A stretch of 64,000 bases of DNA, from the NCBI RefSeq assembly GCF_001457815.1, contig NZ_LN898219.1, forward strand, positions 291,878-355,877, given 5' to 3'. Origin of the DNA: Vitreoscilla massiliensis (GTDB lineage Bacteria; Pseudomonadota; Gammaproteobacteria; Burkholderiales; Neisseriaceae). Numbering within the stretch: position 1 is the stretch's first letter; each line of letters starts with the position of its first letter. Positions 50,092 to 58,020 of this stretch are shown here, piece by piece. The notes beneath the pieces were generated by a model that saw only the letters and a program-made list of their open reading frames with translations, had not been told where the DNA came from and did not search any database. A program made the translations under genes and the position numbers.

Positions 50092-51090
50092 ATGCAGCCC
50101 TTGTCCATGCAAAGCCACAGTCACTACATTCAAAAATACAAATTGTTTCAGTCGCAAGACTTTGATGCGGTACAAGAGCGCATCAGCCACTATTTGTGCG
50201 CGCATGAATTCAAACAAGTGCACGATGCCTTGTTGGATGTGCAATTGTACGGCTTCAAACTGGGCAATTCGGCCTTGTTTGATTTGCAATACCGCGCACC
50301 GGTGGAAGTCATCATTGATGCGCGCAGTGAGTTTTATTTTTTGCGTTTGACCTTGGATGGGCATTGCCAAGTGTTGACGGAAAACGATGAGGCCTCGCAA
50401 CACATCGGGGAGATTTCGGTTTCCAATCCGGGGCGGCGCAATAAAATCGTCACCAATCAAGACTGCCGCAATCTGGTATTGAAACTGTCCAAAGCCGATT
50501 TGGAGCAGCATTTGGCCGAAAAACTCGGTTACAGGCCGCATCAAGCACTGGTGTTCAATGCCGCTGCCATTGGCGTGGACGAATACCAAATCATTGTCGA
50601 CACCATCCATTACCTGCTGCAAGTGCATTACCACAGCGAGGAAATGTGGCCAGACTTGTCGCAACACTTCAGCGATTATTTATTGAATCTGCTCTTGCTC
50701 AATCTGCCGCACAACCACAGCGACAGCTTAAAAAACCGTCACCGCAAACAGCTATTGCCAGCGTATGTGCGCGCGGCCAAGCAGTATTTAGACGAGCATT
50801 TGCATGACGAGGTGAGCATGGAAGAAGTCAGCGCCGCTTGTGGCGTGGCGCAGCGCACTTTGCAAAAAGGCTTTATGCAATTTTTACAGCAAACACCGGT
50901 AGAGTATTTACGTGAGCAACGCTTGCAGAGAATCCACAGCGAATTGTTACAGGCCGATAAAAAAGCCAGTGTGACCGATGTGTTACTGCGCAATGGCATC
51001 AACAGCATCGGCCATTTTTCCAAGCATTACAAAAACCGTTTTGGCTGTTTGCCATCACAGACCTTAAAGAAAAAGCATCAATTGAATTAA
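50092..51090 (+). CDS. AraC/XylS-type activator with AraC_binding_2 domain
   Basis: ATG 50092 follows GAAGGAGTGAGAA. 332 residues: the N-terminal ligand domain of the AraC_binding_2 type (about 20-190) is seen in activators of aromatic-catabolic operons; the C-terminal double helix-turn-helix (VSMEEVSAACGVAQRTLQKGFMQFLQQTPVEYLREQRLQRIHSELLQ... GINSIGHFSKHYKNRFGCLPSQTL) is well preserved. It probably activates the MFS, dehydrogenase or iac genes. Two DUS-like copies lie inside (exact 50529-50539; variant near 50948). Confidence 0.88.
   Translation: MQPLSMQSHSHYIQKYKLFQSQDFDAVQERISHYLCAHEFKQVHDALLDVQLYGFKLGNSALFDLQYRAPVEVIIDARSEFYFLRLTLDGHCQVLTENDEASQHIGEISVSNPGRRNKIVTNQDCRNLVLKLSKADLEQHLAEKLGYRPHQALVFNAAAIGVDEYQIIVDTIHYLLQVHYHSEEMWPDLSQHFSDYLLNLLLLNLPHNHSDSLKNRHRKQLLPAYVRAAKQYLDEHLHDEVSMEEVSAACGVAQRTLQKGFMQFLQQTPVEYLREQRLQRIHSELLQADKKASVTDVLLRNGINSIGHFSKHYKNRFGCLPSQTLKKKHQLN
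50529..50539 (-). repeat. DUS-like 11-mer inside the AraC/XylS-type gene
   Basis: TTACAGGCCGC; read in the frame YRPH. Confidence 0.85.
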
Positions 51091-51208
51091 GTGCGCATTT
51101 TGAATCACACGTGCGCATTTGGGTAAGACGACACAGTGCAGACGCGATATTGTTCACTCACAGCAACACACAAACATGAATTTAATCAATGGGTTTGAGG
51201 AGAATAAG

Positions 51209-52312
51209 ATGAAAGTAACAGTTTTAGGCGGTGGCCACGGTTGTTATGCAGCAGCAGTGGAAATGGCAGAAAAAGGCCACGAAGTGGTGTTATGGCGTCG
51301 CGATACCGCTGCTTTGGCAGAATTGGCAGCCGCTGGCACCATCAACATCAAAGATTACGCCGGCAATCGCAGTGTGACTGTCGGCTTCAAAGATGCCCAA
51401 ATTGTGGTCAACGATGATTTACAGGCCGCTATCGAGTTTGCCGAATTGGTGGTGATTCCATTGCCAGCCTTGACCCATGATGATTTGGCCAAAAAAGCCG
51501 CGCCTTATTTCAAAGATGGCCAAGTGGTGTTTTTGCCACCGGGCACGTTTGGCAGCTATGTGTTTTACAAAGCCGTGCGCGAAGCCGGCAACTCAGCCAA
51601 AGTGGCGTTTGCCGAAACCGGTACGTTGCCATACTTGGTGCGCAAACATGGTGTGAACAATATTGTGGTCAGCGGCTATGCCACCCGTTTGCCGACTGGT
51701 GTGATTCCGAGTGCCTTGTCTGAACACGCGTTTGCGGTATTGCAACAAGCTTATCCTAGTGTGGAGCCGATAGAAGACGCTCTGAGCGGCGCGTTGATGA
51801 ACGCCGGCCCTGTCATCCATCCGCCATTGATCATGATGAATGCTGGCCCATTAGAACATTTTGAAACCTGGGACATCCACAACGAGGGCACGCAACCGTC
51901 TATCCGCCGCGTGACCACTCAATTGGACGCCGAACGCATGCAAGTGCGCGAAGCCTTGGGTTACCAAGCACCGCATTTTCCATTGGCCGACCACTACAAC
52001 AAAGAAGGCGAAGGCGATGAGTGGATGTATGGTCGCGGCGCGCATGGCAAATTGACCGACAGTGGCGATTGGCGCGAAGACATCAATCTGAAAACCCACC
52101 GCTATATGTTGGAAGACACCCGCTTAGGCTTGTCTTTGTTGGTATCGGTAGGCCGTTGGGCCGGTGTGCCTACGCCAGTGGCAGCCGGTTTGCTCAGCAT
52201 CGCCTCAGCCGTGGCCGAACAAGATTTGTATGCCAATGGCCGCACGTTTGAAAACTTGGGTTTGGCGGGTAAATCACGCGCCGAAGTACAAGCCTTGTTG
52301 CAAGAGGGTTAA
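51209..52312 (+). CDS. NAD/NADP octopine/nopaline (opine) dehydrogenase family protein
   Basis: ATG 51209 is set by GAGGAGA; the frame is open further up without a ribosome site. 367 residues: Rossmann loop MKVTVLGGGHGCYAAAVEMAEKGHEVVLWRRD, then PLPALTHDDLAKKAAPYFKDGQVVFLPPGTFGSYVF and the family's C-terminal domain with PVIHPPLIMMNAG (conserved His) and LEDTRLGLSLLVSVGRWAGVPTPVA. Family members reversibly join an amino acid and a 2-oxo acid, or oxidise such secondary amines. Substrate here unknown. Followed five bases later by the next dehydrogenase gene. Not part of the standard iac gene set. Confidence 0.82.
   Translation: MKVTVLGGGHGCYAAAVEMAEKGHEVVLWRRDTAALAELAAAGTINIKDYAGNRSVTVGFKDAQIVVNDDLQAAIEFAELVVIPLPALTHDDLAKKAAPYFKDGQVVFLPPGTFGSYVFYKAVREAGNSAKVAFAETGTLPYLVRKHGVNNIVVSGYATRLPTGVIPSALSEHAFAVLQQAYPSVEPIEDALSGALMNAGPVIHPPLIMMNAGPLEHFETWDIHNEGTQPSIRRVTTQLDAERMQVREALGYQAPHFPLADHYNKEGEGDEWMYGRGAHGKLTDSGDWREDINLKTHRYMLEDTRLGLSLLVSVGRWAGVPTPVAAGLLSIASAVAEQDLYANGRTFENLGLAGKSRAEVQALLQEG
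51419..51429 (-). repeat. DUS-like 11-mer inside the opine-dehydrogenase-like gene
   Basis: TTACAGGCCGC read DLQAAI. Confidence 0.85.
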
Positions 52313-52316
52313 GACC

Positions 52317-53303
52317 ATGGCCAATATCCAACACATAGGCATAGTCGGAGTTGGCCGTATGTCAAAAGCGATTGCGATCGCTTTTGCATACGCAGGTTTG
52401 CCTGCACAGTTAATCGATGCTAAAGAGCGGCCTGTAAACGAGTTTGAGACTTACCAACAGCAAGCCTTGCAAGACATTAGCAAGGAATTGCAATTGCTGG
52501 TGAGCACCGGTTTTCTGTTACAGGCCGATGTGGAGCAGGTATTGGGTCGCATCAGCGTGTTGAGCAAGTCACAAGCGCCAGAATTTTTACAGCGCTGTGA
52601 TTTGATTATGGAAGGCGTGTCAGAAGTGCGTGAAGCCAAACAGCAAATCTTTGCCTGGTTAGACGCCCACATTCCTGCCGATTGCATCGTCGCGTCCACC
52701 ACCTCTACTTTCTTGGTGGGCGAGATTGCAGCGATGGTGTCCCATCCAGAGCGGGTTATCAATGCGCATTGGCTTAATCCCGCCTATTTGATTCCTTTGG
52801 TGGAATTGAGCAAATCAGCGGTGACTTCGGCGCAAGTGGTGACGGATTTACAGCAATTTCTCGAAAGCATCGGCAAAGTCACCGTGGTGTGCAATGAAAG
52901 CGCCGGTTACATCGTGCCGCGCATTCAGGCTTTGGCGATGAATGAGGCAGCGCGCATGGTCGAAGAAGGCGTGGCCTCGGCCGAAGAAATCGACAAGGCG
53001 ATACGCACTGGCTTTGGTTTGCGCTTCTCCGTATTGGGCATGTTGGAGTTCATAGACTGGGGTGGTGGCGACATCTTGTATTACGCCTCGCAATACCTGC
53101 AAAAAGAGCTGGGAGAGCGTTACAGGCCGCCGCAAATCATCCAAACGAATATGGACAAGCAACACAACGGCATGCGCGAAGGCAAGGGTTTTTATGATTA
53201 TGCCCAAGTCGATGTCAACGCATATAAATTGCAGGTGATGAGCACGTTTGTGAACCGCATTGATGGGGTAGGATTGAAACCAAAATTCAATGTGTTGCAT
53301 TGA
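52317..53303 (+). CDS. 3-hydroxyacyl-CoA dehydrogenase family protein
   Basis: 328 residues: NAD-binding IQHIGIVGVGRMSKAIAIAFAYAGLPAQLIDAKE, VSEVREAKQQIFAWLD, catalytic-region STTSTFLVGEIAAMVSHPERVINAHWLNPAYLIPLVEL (the His-Asn-Pro region where the family normally has H-F-F-N-P), and the C-terminal dimer domain NESAGYIVPRIQALAMNEAARMVEEGVASAEEIDKAIRTGFG. HWLNPA in place of HFFNP points to the subgroup of small-substrate dehydrogenases (3-hydroxybutyryl-CoA, carnitine or gulonate type) rather than the beta-oxidation enzyme. Coupled to the opine-type gene; ended by the hairpin at 53308-53335. Two exact DUS-like copies. Confidence 0.83.
   Translation: MANIQHIGIVGVGRMSKAIAIAFAYAGLPAQLIDAKERPVNEFETYQQQALQDISKELQLLVSTGFLLQADVEQVLGRISVLSKSQAPEFLQRCDLIMEGVSEVREAKQQIFAWLDAHIPADCIVASTTSTFLVGEIAAMVSHPERVINAHWLNPAYLIPLVELSKSAVTSAQVVTDLQQFLESIGKVTVVCNESAGYIVPRIQALAMNEAARMVEEGVASAEEIDKAIRTGFGLRFSVLGMLEFIDWGGGDILYYASQYLQKELGERYRPPQIIQTNMDKQHNGMREGKGFYDYAQVDVNAYKLQVMSTFVNRIDGVGLKPKFNVLH
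52427..52437 (+). repeat. DUS-like 11-mer inside the 3-hydroxyacyl-CoA dehydrogenase-like gene
   Basis: GCGGCCTGTAA, read Arg-Pro-Val-Asn. Confidence 0.85.
53120..53130 (-). repeat. DUS-like 11-mer inside the 3-hydroxyacyl-CoA dehydrogenase-like gene
   Basis: TTACAGGCCGC, read Tyr-Arg-Pro-Pro. Confidence 0.85.
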
Positions 53304-53307
53304 CATA

Positions 53308-53335
53308 CAAGGCATGTGTGAGCACACATGCCTTG
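53308..53335. terminator. Bidirectional hairpin between the dehydrogenase gene and iacR
   Basis: CAAGGCATGTGTG and CACACATGCCTTG with AG between them: a perfect 13-base inverted repeat between convergent genes, without a DUS-like copy. Confidence 0.75.
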
Positions 53336-53343
53336 GTAAGCGT

Positions 53344-53805
53344 TTAATTGGAAGGAATCAAGTCGGCCAGTTTTTGCAATTGTTGGTTGAGGTGCAAGAG
53401 TTCGGCTTCACTAAACTGTTGCAACACGCCCGATAAGGTCACTTGGATGATTTGATTCAGTTGGGCAACCAATTCCAAGCCTTTGGGCGTGAGTTTCACC
53501 ACAGAAATGCGTTCGTCGGTTTCGGAAGATGACACTTCCAAGATGTCATCTTCGACCAAACGGTAGACCGCTTTGGTGGTGGTGGTGAGTTTTAACAGCG
53601 CCAAATTGGCAATTTCGGTAATGCTGGCTTCGCCTACCGAATTGGTACTGAGAATGATTTTGCGCTTTGTATTGTCCAATCCCAATTTTTTAATGGACTT
53701 TTCCATGAGTTGTAAGTATTTGCCATTGACTTGGGTAATCCAATAAAACGGAAAATTCAAGATGCTTTCTGGTTCATTATTGGGAAGAAATTTTTCCATT
53801 CGCAT
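53344..53805 (-). CDS. iacR: MarR family regulator, probable IacR
   Basis: 153 residues with the winged helix (TNSVGEASITEIANLALLKLTTTTKAVYRLVEDDILEVSSSETDERISVVKLTPKGLELV); DERISVVKLT is the MarR wing with the usual D-x-R. IacR represses the iac genes in Pseudomonas and Acinetobacter until indole-3-acetate is bound. Here it is divergent from iacA across 303 bases that contain a candidate operator. The start is ATG 53805 or two codons later; neither has a strong ribosome site. Confidence 0.8.
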   Translation of the reverse strand: MRMEKFLPNNEPESILNFPFYWITQVNGKYLQLMEKSIKKLGLDNTKRKIILSTNSVGEASITEIANLALLKLTTTTKAVYRLVEDDILEVSSSETDERISVVKLTPKGLELVAQLNQIIQVTLSGVLQQFSEAELLHLNQQLQKLADLIPSN

Positions 53806-53896
53806 ACGTAGAGTCTTTATTTGCTAGGTTCAGATGTACTGATAATACCTGAATAATCCATGTTTAATGCAATGAGATAAAAAAATATATTTGATT

Positions 53897-53914
53897 TCAA
53901 ACAAATTTGCTTGA
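53897..53914. promoter_or_regulatory. Near-perfect 18-base palindrome, candidate IacR operator
   Basis: TCAAACAAATTTGCTTGA: nine-base half-sites with one mismatched pair (A/C at positions 5 and 14). Size and symmetry suit a MarR dimer, and the site overlaps the -35 box of the iacA promoter, so binding would block RNA polymerase. Confidence 0.65.
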
Positions 53915-53939
53915 CAAGTTTATTGAAATTTCGCATAGT
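53911..53939 (+). promoter_or_regulatory. Candidate promoter of the iacABICDEFG operon
   Basis: TTGACA (53911-53916, full consensus), 17-base spacer, CATAGT (53934-53939, four of six bases). Confidence 0.62.
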
Positions 53940-54108
53940 AAACAAAAATAAAAATACATGGAAAAGTGCATTAAATTAAGTTGGTTTGAACAGTCAGGCT
54001 GCAAAGATAAGAATCGAGCAAAGCGGCTGGGTTTGGCTAGAAAAAACAAAGAATCAAATGGCTAAGTAATTTAATACAAAGAACACATTTCTACTGAGGA
54101 GAATTCAG

Positions 54109-55266
54109 ATGAGCAATATTTCGGTACCAGATGTTGATAACAGCGCGGCTTTAGCCGAGTTGTGCAAAGAAATCCGCGAACGCGCGTTGACCGGTGAATT
54201 TGATGATCAGGCTTACGTGAGCCAAGACATCATTGCGCGCTTAAAACAATTGGGCGTGTACCGCGCGTTCGTACCCAAACGCTTGGGTGGCGATGAGCGT
54301 TCTCCTCGTGAATTTTGTGAATTGATAGAGCAATTGTCCAAAGCCGATGGTTCGGTGGGTTGGGTGGCCAGTTTTGGCATGGGCCCGACTTATTTGGGCA
54401 GCTTACCAGAAGCCACGTTTGAAAAAATCTTCAAAACCGATCCTGATACCGTGTTCGCTGGCGGCATTTTCCCACCACAACCGGCTGAAATCAAAGACGG
54501 TGGTGTGGAAGTGCGCGGTCGTTGGAAATTCTCCAGCGGTTGCATGGGTGCAGACGTGGTCGGTGTCGGCATTACCCCACAACAAGGTGCGGACAACAAA
54601 GGCTTGCCGAAAATGGCGGTGATGCCAGCGAACAAAGCCCGCATCGAAATGTGTTGGGACACCGTCGGCCTGAAAGGCACGGGCAGCCACGATTTGGTGG
54701 TGGAAAATGTCATCGTGCCAGACGATTGGACGTTTGTGCGCGGTGAGCCATCTCAATTGCCTGAACCTTTCTTCAAATACCCATCTTTGTCTTTGGCCAC
54801 CCAAGTGTTGGTGGTGGTGGGCATCGGTGTGGCTGCGGCTTCATTGGAAGAATTTGCCAAATTGGCTCCGGGCAAAGCCTCAATCACCGGCGGCAATGAG
54901 ATTGCTAACCGGCCTGTAACCCAATACGAATACGCTTTGGCCGATGCCGAATTCAAATCGGCACGCGCATGGTTTTACCAAGCGATGGACACAGTATGGA
55001 ATGAAATCATCAATGGTCGCACCCCGACGCGCGAACAAGTCAGTGACATGCGTTTGTCCAGCACCCATGCGGCGCGTGTGTCTGCCGAAGTTGCTCGCAA
55101 AATGCAATTGCTCGCCGGCATGACTGCTATCTACACCAACAATATTTTTGCCCGCTGTGTGAACGACACCAATGTGGTGACGCAACACGCATTCATGGGC
55201 GATGCCACTTTGCAAAACGCGGGTGCCATCAGTTTTGGTTTGAATCCTACCCCTGGATTCTTGTAA
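54109..55266 (+). CDS. iacA: Indole-3-acetate monooxygenase, acyl-CoA-dehydrogenase-like flavoprotein (IacA)
   Basis: ATG 54109 after GAGGAG. 385 residues with the acyl-CoA-dehydrogenase fold used by group D flavin monooxygenases (HsaA, HpaB-like): N-terminal helices (VYRAFVPKRLGGDERSPREFCELIEQLSKADGSVGWVASFG), beta-domain (FAGGIFPPQPAEIKDGGVEVRGRWKFSSGC, DTVGLKGTGSHDLVVENVIVPDDW) and C-terminal helical bundle ending DATLQNAGAISFGLNPTPGFL. IacA adds oxygen to the indole ring of indole-3-acetate using reduced flavin from a separate reductase (IacG, last gene of this operon). Other substrates are possible; the identity rests on the full set of neighbours. Confidence 0.83.
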   Translation: MSNISVPDVDNSAALAELCKEIRERALTGEFDDQAYVSQDIIARLKQLGVYRAFVPKRLGGDERSPREFCELIEQLSKADGSVGWVASFGMGPTYLGSLPEATFEKIFKTDPDTVFAGGIFPPQPAEIKDGGVEVRGRWKFSSGCMGADVVGVGITPQQGADNKGLPKMAVMPANKARIEMCWDTVGLKGTGSHDLVVENVIVPDDWTFVRGEPSQLPEPFFKYPSLSLATQVLVVVGIGVAAASLEEFAKLAPGKASITGGNEIANRPVTQYEYALADAEFKSARAWFYQAMDTVWNEIINGRTPTREQVSDMRLSSTHAARVSAEVARKMQLLAGMTAIYTNNIFARCVNDTNVVTQHAFMGDATLQNAGAISFGLNPTPGFL

Positions 55267-55310
55267 TCAGTGTGAATTGAACGAAATCAATTAAGAAATT
55301 GGAGAAGAAA

Positions 55311-55670
55311 ATGAGTGAGAAAAAAACCTTGCGTGTGTTGTTCTGTATGGGCATTAACCAAAACTTTTTTGATGCCGAGCCTGCTGAGGCCAAAGCGGTG
55401 TGGGCGGCGTTTGGTGCGATGTGGAACGGCATACACAATATGCCCGGTGTGAATGTATTGGGCAATATGGACGACGACCAAAGCATGGTTGGCCCCAGCA
55501 CTTCATTTCCATGGACCACGTATTTGTTGGCCGATATGCCAGACATTGAAAGCGTACATGCGGCCTGTAATTTGTTCCGCACCACGGTGGTAGGCGAAGG
55601 TCCTTACAAATTGTGGAAGTATTGCAAAGTCGAAGCGCGTGTGGGCCGCGAGTTAATCGTACAAAGCTAA
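55311..55670 (+). CDS. iacB: Small conserved protein IacB
   Basis: ATG 55311 after GGAGAAGAAA. 119 residues, soluble: KTLRVLFCMGINQNFFDAEPAEAKAVWAAFGAMWNGIHNMPGVNVLGNMDDDQSMVGPSTSFPWTTYLLADMPDIESVHAACNLFRTTVVGEGPYKLWKYCKVEARVGREL. It has the look of a dimeric alpha/beta-barrel protein with a conserved aromatic pocket. IacB is the small protein always following iacA; it is reported to act late, toward catechol. A DUS-like copy at 55560-55570 encodes AAC. Confidence 0.78.
   Translation: MSEKKTLRVLFCMGINQNFFDAEPAEAKAVWAAFGAMWNGIHNMPGVNVLGNMDDDQSMVGPSTSFPWTTYLLADMPDIESVHAACNLFRTTVVGEGPYKLWKYCKVEARVGRELIVQS
55560..55570 (+). repeat. DUS-like 11-mer inside iacB
   Basis: GCGGCCTGTAA read Ala-Ala-Cys-Asn. 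Confidence 0.85.
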
Positions 55671-55680
55671 GGGGCACACG

Positions 55681-56211
55681 ATGGCACAAGCACACAATTG
55701 GGACGCGGTATTGCAGCGTTTGGCGCAGTTAGAAGCACACAATGCCATCCGCAATTGCATCAATCGCTACATGGAAATCTGCGATGCCTTGTCGGTGGAC
55801 ACCGACTTGGACGAATTGATGGCTTTGTTTGATGCTGACAGCGTGTGGGAAGGCATAGGCGCGAAATACGCTGCCTCATTTGGCCGCTATGAGTCCGCCG
55901 CCGCCATCCGCCGCATGTTCGCCACTTACACGCAGCAAGAATCCCATTTTGTGATGAATGCCCATTTTGTGTCGTCTGAGCAGATTACTGTACAAGGCAG
56001 TGAGGCCAAGGCTACTTGGTTGATGTTGCAAACCTCCAGTTTTCGCGATGGCCGCAGCCATTTGAATGGCGCCAAATTGCACGTGAGCTTTAAGCAACAA
56101 GAAGATGGCACTTGGCGTATCAAACATTTTCAAACCGAAAACCTGTTTAGCCGGCCTGTAAGCCATTGGCACTCCGAAGCCGAACTGCCCGTGCCCAAAA
56201 CACAACAATAA
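55681..56211 (+). CDS. iacI: SnoaL/NTF2-like protein IacI
   Basis: 176 residues of the NTF2-like cone fold: RLAQLEAHNAIRNCINRYMEICDALSVDTDLDELMALFDADSVWEGIGAKYAASFGRYESAAAIRRMF followed by strands HFVMNAHFVSSEQITVQGSEAKATWLMLQ and WRIKHFQTENLFSRP. Such proteins act as small hydrolases, isomerases or binding proteins. In iac clusters IacI works in the late conversion to catechol. Its place between iacB and iacC is the Acinetobacter-type order, different from P. putida 1290. Confidence 0.78.
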   Translation: MAQAHNWDAVLQRLAQLEAHNAIRNCINRYMEICDALSVDTDLDELMALFDADSVWEGIGAKYAASFGRYESAAAIRRMFATYTQQESHFVMNAHFVSSEQITVQGSEAKATWLMLQTSSFRDGRSHLNGAKLHVSFKQQEDGTWRIKHFQTENLFSRPVSHWHSEAELPVPKTQQ

Positions 56212-56237
56212 CGTGAAATAGAATTGAGGACATCCTG

Positions 56238-57515
56238 ATGAATACCATTATTCCGATTGAGCAAGAAGCCCCTGATTACGCTGCATTGGTGCAAAAAGAC
56301 CGTGTACACACGTCTTTGTACAAAGACGAGCAAATCTTCCAAGCCGAAATGGACCAGATTTACAAAAACACTTGGGTATGGGTGGCGCATGCCAGCGAAA
56401 TCCCTGAGGCGGGCAATTACAAAACCATCACCATAGGCACACAGCCGGTGATTGTGGTGCGTGACCGCAAAAAACAAGTGCATGTCTTACTTAACCGCTG
56501 TCGCCACCGCGCGGCCACCGTGTGTGAACACAAAAAAGGCAAAACCAACAGCTTTGTCTGTCCTTACCATGGCTGGAGTTATGCTTTGGATGGCAGCTTG
56601 CGCGGCGTGCCTTCACCAGAAGGCTATGGCGAGTGTTTGGACAAAGGTGAATTCCCATTGGTCAGCCTGCGTACCGAAGAATACAACGGCATGATTTTTG
56701 CCACTTTTAATGCCGACATCGAGCCTTTGGAAGACTTCTTGGGCGCGGCGAAAAAATGGATAGACTTGTTCATGAAACAAGGCGCTGGTTACCCGATTAA
56801 AGTCACCGGTGAACACCGTTTCCGTTTCCCCGGCAACTGGAAAATCCAATTGGAAAACACCACCGATGCCTACCATTTCCCATTGGTACACAAATCATTC
56901 CTAAGCTCGGTCGATGAAAAAACCGAAGAGCTGTTCAATTTTGAAAACCAACCGGGTTTTGTTGAAGACTTGGGCAATGGCCACAGCGTGATGGTGATGA
57001 TTCCGGAATTGGTGGATTTGGACGAAGAATTGATGGAGCGCCCGATTCAAGAGCGTTTTGAAGATTTGGCCGAGGCCTTGCGCCAAGAAGGGCACGAGGA
57101 ATTGCAAGTGCGCCGCATTGTGCGTGCGGTCGGTGGTTCGGGATTTAACCTGAATTTGTTCCCGAACGTGGCTTGCTCTATGGCATTTTTCCGGGTGATG
57201 CAGCCGATTTCTGTGACCGAAACCGAAATTCACCACTCGGTGATTACCATGGACGGTGGTCCGGCGATAGCCAACCAATACCGTTTGCGTTTGCATGAGC
57301 ATTTCCAAGGCCCGTTTGGCTTTGGTACGCCTGATGATGCGGAGGCGTGGGAGCGTGTGCAACACGGTGCCAGCGCTGGCGACAATTTGTGGATCATGCT
57401 CAATCGCGGTTATCCAAATGAAGTTGCCACTGAAGATGGGTTAAAAAGCGATGTGAGCGCCGAAACAGGGATGCGCGCTGCCTATCAACAATGGAAAAAA
57501 ATGATGACTGCTTAA
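56238..57515 (+). CDS. iacC: Rieske dioxygenase large subunit IacC
   Basis: 425 residues. Rieske centre C88-x-H90 and C108-x2-H111 (CRHRAATVC... FVCPYHGWSY) binds the 2Fe-2S cluster; the mononuclear iron site is D210-x2-H213-x4-H218 (DAYHFPLVH) with the third acidic ligand further on. The C-terminal SRPBCC domain holds the substrate. In the iac pathway the enzyme dioxygenates the oxidised indole-acetate intermediate. Partners are IacD (small subunit) and IacF (reductase) two and four genes on. Confidence 0.9.
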   Translation: MNTIIPIEQEAPDYAALVQKDRVHTSLYKDEQIFQAEMDQIYKNTWVWVAHASEIPEAGNYKTITIGTQPVIVVRDRKKQVHVLLNRCRHRAATVCEHKKGKTNSFVCPYHGWSYALDGSLRGVPSPEGYGECLDKGEFPLVSLRTEEYNGMIFATFNADIEPLEDFLGAAKKWIDLFMKQGAGYPIKVTGEHRFRFPGNWKIQLENTTDAYHFPLVHKSFLSSVDEKTEELFNFENQPGFVEDLGNGHSVMVMIPELVDLDEELMERPIQERFEDLAEALRQEGHEELQVRRIVRAVGGSGFNLNLFPNVACSMAFFRVMQPISVTETEIHHSVITMDGGPAIANQYRLRLHEHFQGPFGFGTPDDAEAWERVQHGASAGDNLWIMLNRGYPNEVATEDGLKSDVSAETGMRAAYQQWKKMMTA

Positions 57516-57525
57516 GGACAAGACC

Positions 57526-58011
57526 ATGAAAACCAATTTACCTTTATTGAACGAAGTGACGGCATTTTTGTGGGCTGAAGCCGATATGTTAGACCACGGT
57601 GAGTACCAAGATTGGTTGAGCCTGTGGCAAGACGAGGGCGTGTACATCATACCCATAGACCCAAGTTTAACCGACTACGAAAACCACTTGAATTACGCTT
57701 ACGACAACCAAGAAATGCGCCGTTTGCGCGTGGAACGTTTGCAAAATGGCGAAGCGATTTCCACCTCGCCTAAGGCCAATATCGTGCACACCGTGTCACG
57801 TATTCGCATCTTGCAAGAAGACGGTGAGGTGGTGGTGGTGCGCGCGGCGATGAATTTGCGCGAGTTTCGCAAAGAGCATTTGCGCCATTACACCGCTGAC
57901 TTGATTTTCCATTTAGTGAAAGACGCCGATACCGGCTTCAAAATCCAACGCAAAGTGGTGAATTTGATCAATTCTACCGACAACTTGGCTGGCATCAGCT
58001 ACATCATTTAG
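57526..58011 (+). CDS. iacD: Ring-hydroxylating dioxygenase small subunit IacD
   Basis: 161 residues, normal for beta subunits: LNEVTAFLWAEADMLDHGEYQDWLSLWQDEGVYIIPID, SRIRILQEDGEVVVVRAAMNLREFRKEHLRHYTADLIFHLVKDADTGFKIQRKVVNLINS. It has an NTF2-like fold and is structural, forming the alpha3-beta3 hexamer with IacC. Ten bases separate the two genes. Confidence 0.9.
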   Translation: MKTNLPLLNEVTAFLWAEADMLDHGEYQDWLSLWQDEGVYIIPIDPSLTDYENHLNYAYDNQEMRRLRVERLQNGEAISTSPKANIVHTVSRIRILQEDGEVVVVRAAMNLREFRKEHLRHYTADLIFHLVKDADTGFKIQRKVVNLINSTDNLAGISYII

Positions 58012-58020
58012 GAGACGGCC

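Larger units (their letters stand above)
53806..54108. other. 303-base divergent regulatory region iacR / iacA
   Basis: Very AT-rich, no gene and no DUS-like copy. It contains the palindrome at 53897-53914, the promoter at 53911-53939 and a leader of about 160 bases before iacA. Confidence 0.65.
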
